From Rhizophagus irregularis (Eukaryota > Glomeromycota > Glomeromycetes > Glomerales > Glomeraceae): a stretch of DNA of 64,000 bases. Where the stretch lies: the NCBI RefSeq assembly GCF_026210795.1, contig NC_089434.1:992001-1056000 (forward strand), written 5' to 3'. Below are positions 57,124-64,000 of the stretch, piece after piece (position 1 is the first letter of the stretch; every line of letters begins with the position of its first letter). Under the pieces are notes generated by a model, which searched no databases, was not told the DNA's origin, and saw only the letters and a list, made by a program, of their open reading frames with translations. The position numbers and the translations under genes are program-made.

Positions 57124-59758
57124 TGATTTTTTTTTAAAGCAGGTTTTAAAAGGAAGGGGGGTGGGTTTTCATAGATTAAAAGCTAAAAAAAATTACGGTA
57201 ACAAAAAAATAGGCTGAACGGAGTTTTGTATCCGAAATAATTAGTGATGATCTACAGTCTTAATAATGTAGTACACTTACATGGCATCGTACAAAAATGT
57301 TTCTGCATTCATGTCACACACGTCACAGTGGTCACACATACAGTATTATGAAATAAAAATTTTCATATTATTTATCTGCGTTTATAATAATAATTTCTTG
57401 GCTAAAAGCGAAACAAGTAATCTAATACTAACCTAATCATTAAGAACAAAAAACATTCAAAAATATTTTCAAAGAAAAAAAAAGACAAGACTTTTAATAG
57501 TGGTTTGTGTCAATAAGACTAAGTAAAAAGAAACTGGTATAAATCATTATTAATATCTCGTAATGATACCGAACATCCCCATTTGGATGTTGATCTGAAT
57601 ATGTATGAATGTAAAATTTTTTTAAAGTTTGAAAGTAAAAGTTTAATCAATAAGATTTGAATTGTAAAATTTTGGTTTAAGTTGAAATGTGAATTTTCTT
57701 AAGTTTGAATATTAGGTATAATGTGAAGTTTGTTAGGTTCAAATGTAAAGACTTTTTTGACTTTATTAAAGGTCATAAACGTCTCTCGTTTATGATAGTT
57801 TACTATGTAAAATTTATTAGATACAAAGTTTATTATCACCGTTATAACCAAGCTAAATAGTATCACAATGTAGTTATATTCTTGCTACGTATTTATCTTC
57901 CCTGACAAGAAAAATTAAAAAAGAAGTTCTATAAAATGCCATTGGATTGATAAATTTCATTGATTTAAAAATTTGATTTTTGTTGATTATTTTTAAACAC
58001 GCAAACACTTTTATAATTGACGTATCAAGATAATTACTTATTCCACTATAACTAGACGGACTGGTAGCTTTACCTTAAATAATTGTATATTGATTGTTCA
58101 TTACTATTTTTGATATCTAACAATAAGATTTACGAGCAATAGAATTATAAAACAATGTTAGACAAGTATTGTAATTGGTACTTACCTCTTTGATCAAATT
58201 TATTCCAATTTGTTATTTTGTATTACTAATCCTAAAATGAATTCTTAATACTATAAAGCACTTTTTAATTTTCATATACAAATGTTTTCCATAAGATTTA
58301 CGGAACGTGATTTTTGATGTGAAAATTTGAAAAGATTAAATGAAATCTTATTCAACAATCACAAGATTAAAATTCCATATATTAGAATAACAGATTGAGT
58401 TTACATTATTTCTTACCTAATTTTAGTTCCAATGTTTTTTTTCGTCTAAAATATATCAAAATTAAGCACCTTAATTCTTTTTTAATGTTATATTAACAAA
58501 TGGAATAAAATCGTTTCATAATAATGGAATATAACTAAAAAATCAATAAACTTAGTTGAATATCATACGATAACTGAAGTAAATAAGTAAATTACCGGTA
58601 AGTATGATATCAATATATCAATTCATTTATTTAATATTTTATGACTTTATTAAAAAAAATTTAGTTAATGAAAAAGAAATGATTCAACAAAAAAATAAAA
58701 AGTCAAAATATTAATATTATTAATAGGCAAATTTCTTACGTAATAATAACCAAATAAATTATTTCTAATTCTATTTATTTATTTTTTCTCATAAATGATA
58801 ACGAAATACTATATAGTAATTCACTCCTTAATAACTGATTTGTATTTATCTGTTATTTTGAATTTAAGTTAACATCATTATATTTAATATGACATATTTC
58901 AAATCATTTATTAAAACCAAGACTAGAGTAGTAAAATGGTTTGTAAGATTTTTAGTTTGTAATTTAAATATATTGTATTTAAATACATTTATTTTAAATT
59001 ACAATGGTAATTATATTAAATTTAGGCCTAAAATATGAGTAATATTTAAAATAAAGAATTCATCTAGACAATCTACATGCATAATTTTATTTTTTCTTTA
59101 TACGTAGTAGAAAATAAAAAATTTATATTTTTAAATAGAAAATTTACGTTTCGCGATATTCTACTTTAGTAACTTATATATTCTCATGCGAGAACAAGGA
59201 ATTATTGATAAAATATATGAAGTATTCTTATAATAGCAATAAAAAGATTCACGTCATTATGGGTAATAAGATTTTGATTTTTATTTGTAAATTAGAAAAA
59301 TTGAACCAGTTTATTATTTACTAGTACAAATAATTTTAAATAATACTGTATACTATTTTAGAAAATTTATCGAACAATGAAAAATGATTTAGAAACAAGT
59401 GCATTAATAATTATTTCAATCACACCATCATCACCAACATTTCATATTTTCGCTAACGCTAATAATATCGATAAAAGAAAAAATTACATAATTGAAAAAG
59501 CAACAAACATAATAATTATAATAATTCTTTCGTCCTAATAGATCACGTTATAATCGTAGTAATGAAAATATTAAAGATAATTTAATTAATAATGACAACG
59601 CTAACGATACCAACGAAAGCAACAACATCACTATCACCAACGTTACCAATATTTCACAACATCACTATCACCAATATCACCAACAACATCATTATCATCA
59701 ATAATTAAACATCAACCTTTACCGCTTTTCCTGCTAATAGAAGGTGTAAAGGTGTAGA
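57124..59758. other. Gene-less AT-rich stretch
   Basis: 58918-58975 on the plus strand matches the kinase-family 3' region (GACTAGAGTAGTAAAATGG, TTTGTAATTTAAAT), another relic. 59590-59700 is an ACC/ATC-rich low-complexity tract. No gene is recognised. Confidence 0.45.
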
Positions 59759-59914
59759 ATGATGGTTGCTATGATTGCCGGAATTATTGCCATAATTTTA
59801 GTTGGTGGAATTGTTATTTTTTATTTTATTGTCCGAAGGACTATTTGCCGTATTGCATTAATAAAATTGGTGTTAACCCCCTGTTTTTGTCCCGTCACAA
59901 ACATCCCCTTTTAA
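59759..59914 (+). CDS. Possible single-pass membrane protein fragment
   Basis: 51 codons with one strong membrane segment (IAGIIAIILVGGIVIFYFIV) followed by a basic RR. The upstream low-complexity tract could be the Ser/Thr/Asn-rich outside part of a longer protein, but I found no join that keeps frame. Low confidence. Confidence 0.3.
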   Translation: MMVAMIAGIIAIILVGGIVIFYFIVRRTICRIALIKLVLTPCFCPVTNIPF

Positions 59915-60449
59915 TACGCCCTGAAATATATTAATATCGTGTAATTTAGTCGTTACCTGTATCATAACATCCGACCGTCCAAAGGATTTAAAGGTTTCCG
60001 TTTTCCCAGTAAATAAATTAGCACTTGGCAGTAATGAATTTGATTCATCTATAATACTTAATTTTTTTTTTGGCGGGATGAAATATGTATATGTATGTAA
60101 TAATTTTATAAAAGAGAAAAAGGCAAGTAGAAAAATAAAAAGATAATAATTATAGATATAAAAATAATTTTTTTTCTTTTTCTTTTTTCTTAATTTAATT
60201 GATATTGATCTAATTATTCAATCGTTTTTTTCTTATCACAAAAAAAAATAAATAAATAAATAAAATAGATGCACAAAAAAAAACCTGAGTTAAGATTGAA
60301 ATGACTGTATAGGGATTGAAGAGAAAGAATTAAAATATTAAAAGAAAAATTTTTAATAAAAATTAACCCCCGATTTTTATACCAAATTATTATTTGCATT
60401 ATCACGTTTTAGTCTAAAAAATTTTTTCTTCTGTCTTTAAAATTTTTTT
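59915..60449. other. Gene-less stretch
   Basis: A GC-richer patch to about 60010, then A- and T-tract DNA. Nothing recognised. Confidence 0.4.
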
Positions 60450-61481
60450 CTATTCGATTAACACATAATTTATTGTGATATTGTTTGATTTCTCTATAAC
60501 AGGGTCGCCATTATTATTATATATTAGATCATTACGCGAATTTAACATATGTTCACTCAGAACAATTTCATTCCCTTTAACTCTCATGTACTTGGAATAT
60601 GGTTCTGATGAGTATATAGTTGTATCGACATAGTCTGGCAATTTAAGGATAATTTGCGCTTTATGAAGAACCATTCCAACAGGTTTACGGTTAGAAGTTT
60701 GATATTCACTAAGTCGTTTCATTGGGATGGAGGATACCAACTTTAACACAAGGAAGAAATCAGATATAAGTTAATAATCAAAGTTGCAAAATGCAAAATT
60801 TCTTGTTCGAGAGGTAAACCATTGGGAGACTCTTACCAGTGAGCGGTGGCGGTTGCACGATGATGTGGATGTGAAGTGCATAATCATCTGGGAAAACCAT
60901 TTTCATCTAGACTGAATATATTATTTGGAGTCAATATAGTCAATTTCTGGACTCCGAGTATTTTCTTGTTTCTCCACATACAAAAATTTCAGCCTTCCAA
61001 AGTCCCAAATTTTTAGGTGAAATACTGCCACCATCAAAGTCATTTGATATCTTCTTCTAACTATGCTCTTTCAGAAATCCAACGGTAAAAACACTAATGG
61101 GGATACTATCATCAATAAGAATTTCATCGGAAATAACAGCCGGGAACTCGTTAATCCCTATAAAAAAAGAAAATTCGGAATTTGTCCTGAAAAGTATGGA
61201 AAATGTCCGGAAATTTTCCGTGCGTCCGGAAAACATTCGGAAACGGTCATGTTTTGGAACATTTTCCGGACGCTCGATTCTGGACAAATTCCGGACAAAT
61301 TCTGGAGTGTCAAGAAAATGTCTGGAATTTGTGCGTCCGGAAAATGTTCCAAAACGTGACCGTTTCCGAATGTTTTCCGGACGCACGGAAAATTTCCGGA
61401 CATTTTCCATACTTTTCAGGACAAATTCCGAATTTTCTTTTTTTATAGGGTAAAAGTGCTACCTAGAACGAAACAGTTTAA
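60450..61481 (-). pseudogene. Crinkler-like gene, interrupted by a 295-bp element
   Basis: On the minus strand, from 61481: LNCFVLGSTF, the element at 61450-61156, then INEFPAVISDE, FTVGFLKEHS, a TAG, and KKISNDFDGGSISPKNLGLWKAEI. After stops and a frame change comes MVFPDDYALHIHIIVQPPP before GTAAGAG, then a last exon (60737-60450) encoding LVSSIPMKRLSEYQ to a TAA. The order (L-C-x-V-L-G start, TVG-x-LK, LWK, then HIIVQPP) matches the N-terminal region of Crinkler (CRN) proteins as I know them from oomycetes and glomeromycetes. The assignment is from memory. At least one insertion, several stops and a frameshift make it non-functional. Confidence 0.65.
61156..61450. mobile_element. 295-bp palindromic element, second copy
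   Basis: Same length, orientation and ends as 22863-23157, with 4 differences. It splits the Crinkler-like reading frame. No target duplication is evident here. Open frames on both strands are artefacts of the palindrome. Confidence 0.85.
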
Positions 61482-61769
61482 TCACTTTGAATATATATCT
61501 GAAAACGCGAAGTTCAAGAGTTAAAACAAGGTTTAAAAAAAATTTAATTGTTCAGTGAAATACAAGTAAAGACCTTTTTAGACGCGTTGTTAGACTAGCA
61601 GGTGGTGAATTCTCCTTGAATTTAGTTTATGTTTTCATAAATGTTCTGGCTAATTACTACGAACTTTGAGTCAGTAATTCAAACTCTTACTTTCTTGACG
61701 AAAAAAAATAATTTATTGTCACTGTCACGTGAAGAGTGCCGATTCTCAAAAAAAAATATCAGCGGAACT

Positions 61770-61784
61770 AATGTTTCGCACGTA
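61770..61784. repeat. Target-site duplication of the SINE-like element, left
   Basis: AATGTTTCGCACGTA; identical copy at 62331-62345. Confidence 0.9.
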
Positions 61785-62330
61785 CCTACCGATGGTGAGG
61801 TGGTAGATGTGATTATTGGTAAACTGGTATGGCGAGTCCTAGAAATGGTCACTGAACTCAGGTCGAAACCATTACTCTAACCAGAGTGTTCAGAGTGTGA
61901 TGGGGGACTGTTGCCAAATGGTTCATAAAGGTCCTATAGCATCTTGGTACCCGAGGGCCCTTCGGGGTTATAATGGTAGGGGCGGGACTACCAACCACCA
62001 TATGGTGGTCTACCAAGTCTACCAATTTGACGGAGCTGTGAGCACATTGCGGTTGACTCTAACCTTGTGATAATGTGAAGATTGTGGTAGCATTCAGCAG
62101 ACCAACGCATTATCCCTCAGAAATGGGGAGACGTTAGAGAGTAGATTTAGGGTCCCAAGGGGCATTCTCGGGGGACGCCCTAAATCTTTGCCCAGAGGGT
62201 GAGGTCTTGTTTACGAGATTTATAACCACAGCACCCCTAATAGCATAGTTTTTCGCTATTTTATAGTTGTTAACTTCTATTATGTATTTGTCATTGGTTA
62301 CTCCTCTCTATAATAAAATAAATAAATAAA
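61785..62330 (+). mobile_element. SINE-like retroelement
   Basis: 546 bp between perfect 15-bp direct repeats, ending in an AAAT-rich tail (AATAAAATAAATAAATAAA). Near the left end TTGGTAAACTGGTATGG resembles a tRNA-type A box, and CAGGTCGAAACC about 40 bases later a B box, as in tRNA-derived SINEs. GC-richer than its surroundings, with possible stems (CCGAGGGCCCTTCGGGG). There is no long ORF. A 3' fragment of a LINE is the alternative. Confidence 0.7.
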
Positions 62331-62345
62331 AATGTTTCGCACGTA
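62331..62345. repeat. Target-site duplication of the SINE-like element, right
   Basis: AATGTTTCGCACGTA, directly after the A-rich tail. Confidence 0.9.
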
Positions 62346-62581
62346 AATAAAAGCATATTATTTCAATTGTGGCTGTGTATTTGCAAGGAATACTGTATCT
62401 ATTTTTTCTGTTCTGAAATTTTGAGGACCTTATTAGGCGGAGAATATAAACTTTCGGTTAGTTTTACTAAGGTCAATATTTTTTAATTCTGATAATTCTA
62501 TGTATCGTCGAATCATGTAATTTATTTTCTCATAAAGCCACATATTCTGATCGTGACATTTTGTCACGCACGGGTTATACA

Positions 62582-62824
62582 ATGTCAAACGCTCAGCCTA
62601 CAATGGATTCATTAAGAGAATCAAATACTGAACTTGCAAATCTTAGGAAGGAGAATGCCGAGATTCCCGAACTTTATAGAGAAAAGTAATTAAAGTTTGC
62701 TGAGGTTGATGCGAAGCTGAGGCAGATTATTGAGGAGAATGCAAGGCGCGATGTTGAGCTTAAGGCCGAAGTAGTAGTAAGACTAAGGTATGACCATCAG
62801 GAATTCAAAAAAGACGCAAAATAA
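62582..62824 (+). pseudogene. Small coiled-coil gene with premature stop
   Basis: MSNAQPTMDSLRESNTELAN then LRKENAEIPELYREK, TAA at 62687-62689, then LKFAEVDAKLRQIIEENARR to a TAA at 62822-62824. The frame is the same on both sides of the first stop. Glu/Lys-rich heptads predict a coiled coil. CAA to TAA would explain the break. Similar LRKENAE proteins are, from memory, frequent in Rhizophagus. Confidence 0.55.
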
Positions 62825-63165
62825 ATCTACGATATATACCTACGAGTATGCTCATTTATTTATTTAACAAAAAAAATAGCGTATTTATTTGATTTATGAA
62901 AATAGCGTATTTATTTGAAAAAGAAAAATAATGTCTTTATTTAATTAATAAGAGTGCAGCATATTTAAAATTTTATATGTAATACAGTAATATAAGCGTA
63001 TTTATTTAATTAACAATTAAAGAAAACGTATTTATCCAACTAATAAAAAAACATATTTATTTAATTAATAAGAGTAGTAGTATAATATAAAATTAAATTT
63101 ATTTATTCAATTACTAAACATTTAGAATAAATTTGTAAATAATGAAAAAGTTTCGATACTTAAAA
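62825..63165. other. AT-rich stretch with repeated GTATTTATTTGAT words
   Basis: Short imperfect repeats of GCGTATTTATTT (62879, 62904, 62997, 63027). No gene. Confidence 0.45.
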
Positions 63166-63175
63166 TATCCAACAA

Positions 63176-63715
63176 GGACCCAGAAATATATATATAGGGG
63201 TCAGGTGGCGAAAAATTTTTTTACTATGAGCTGTACGCAGAGACTTTTTATATGAGTAGTACGCATAATTGACACCTGATATTGAAAATCCTGCAAAAAT
63301 ACGCAAATAAAATTTCAGACATTAAGTTATTAATTATTTTATCATGGCTTCTATATTATTTATAAAACCAAATACTAATGTGAAAAAATAGAATTTACCA
63401 TTTTTTTAATAATATTTTTCTAAAATTTCACTTTTTAACCCTTAGAAATTTCTTTCAATTTATACTAAATATTACAATGCGGTTAGTACGTACAGTAAAT
63501 ATATTATATATATAAGATTAGCCAAATTTAGGCCAAAAATACGCAAACTAATTTTTTACATATAAAAATTTTGATAAAAAATACGCAATCTTGATGACCT
63601 AACTATAGATGAAAAGTTCTAAAATTGTACGCAAATCAAAACTTTACTCCGTCTAATTCCACTATGATGGCGACGCATCTGTGTACCCTACCCCTGTATA
63701 TATATTTCTGGGTCC
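63176..63715. mobile_element. MITE with 10-bp target duplication
   Basis: Terminal inverted repeats GGACCCAGAAATATATATA and TATATATATTTCTGGGTCC. TATCCAACAA lies directly on both sides (63166-63175 and 63716-63725). The interior is non-coding and has at least six TACGCA words. A 9-10 bp duplication suggests mobilisation by a Mutator-type transposase. Confidence 0.88.
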
Positions 63716-63725
63716 TATCCAACAA

Positions 63726-64000
63726 CTAGCTACGGCACTACCATATGATTCACTATCCACGTCTTTCATATGTTATATATGTTGTTAAAGTTTTATGTTG
63801 AAATAAACTTTGAATATATCAATATCCCATTAATCTAAAAAAAAGAAAAAATTAATAAAGAAAAGAAAAGCCCACTTGTATGTAATCTCCTAAAAAAATC
63901 ATCTCAAGTTCTCAACAGTAGACTTTTCGAAATAACATAATAACGTCTAAATTCAGAGTCTAAGGGAACCACTTTGTAGTAAAGAGAAGGAAAAAAGAAC
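63726..64000. other. Gene-less right edge
   Basis: AT-rich. Nothing recognised. Confidence 0.4.

Noticed and set aside
61785-61880. Intact tRNA gene
   Set aside because: A- and B-box-like words are present but no cloverleaf stems could be paired; better explained as a SINE head.

Overview
The window looks like nuclear DNA of an arbuscular mycorrhizal fungus of the Rhizophagus (Glomeromycotina) type. This is inferred from very AT-rich DNA, short introns, a long Sel1-repeat protein, TKL-like kinases with an N-terminal zinc ribbon, a fungal homeodomain protein, a Crinkler-like relic, and dense transposon debris. I could not run any database search. No rRNA, tRNA or CRISPR array was found.

Layout. 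0-11.2 kb is repeat-rich: a duplicated segment with element insertions in one copy, several miniature inverted-repeat elements (MITEs), and one intact membrane-protein gene (6093-6854) with a decayed 5' copy at 2302. 11.6-15.8 kb (minus) is one large kinase gene in which a zinc-ribbon plus kinase N-lobe exon has been duplicated in tandem six times. 17.6-20.1 kb is an 819-residue Sel1-repeat protein with a nonsense codon in its last repeat. 20-30 kb holds relics, tandem repeats, a small membrane-protein ORF and a paralogue of the 6093 gene (29252-30058, minus). 32.7-33.5 kb is an intact homeodomain gene behind a tandem CCAAT array, followed by a decayed coiled-coil gene and an aldo/keto reductase relic.

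35.4-50.8 kb is one nested transposon island. A retroelement with a 14-bp target duplication and an A-rich tail forms the outside. A DDE transposase gene with a SAP motif (37066-40860, minus) lies within it, and an 8.7-kb Plavaka/CACTA-like DNA transposon (41179-49899) is inserted in frame into its ORF. That transposon carries two divergent genes and itself contains a foldback element and a MITE. 50.8-57.1 kb has tandem repeats, a kinase-family 3' relic and a nine-exon kinase gene (54799-57123, minus) whose stop codon lies at the edge of a 2-kb inverted-repeat element. 57-64 kb is mostly gene-poor. It holds a Crinkler-like pseudogene split by a 295-bp palindromic element, a SINE-like insertion with a 15-bp target duplication, a coiled-coil relic and a MITE with a 10-bp target duplication.

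Two themes stand out. One is modular growth and decay of a kinase family: tandem N-lobe modules, scattered N- and C-terminal exon relics, and elements inserted in its introns and ends. The other is successive layers of mobile elements whose insertion history can be read directly from target duplications, empty sites and interrupted reading frames.
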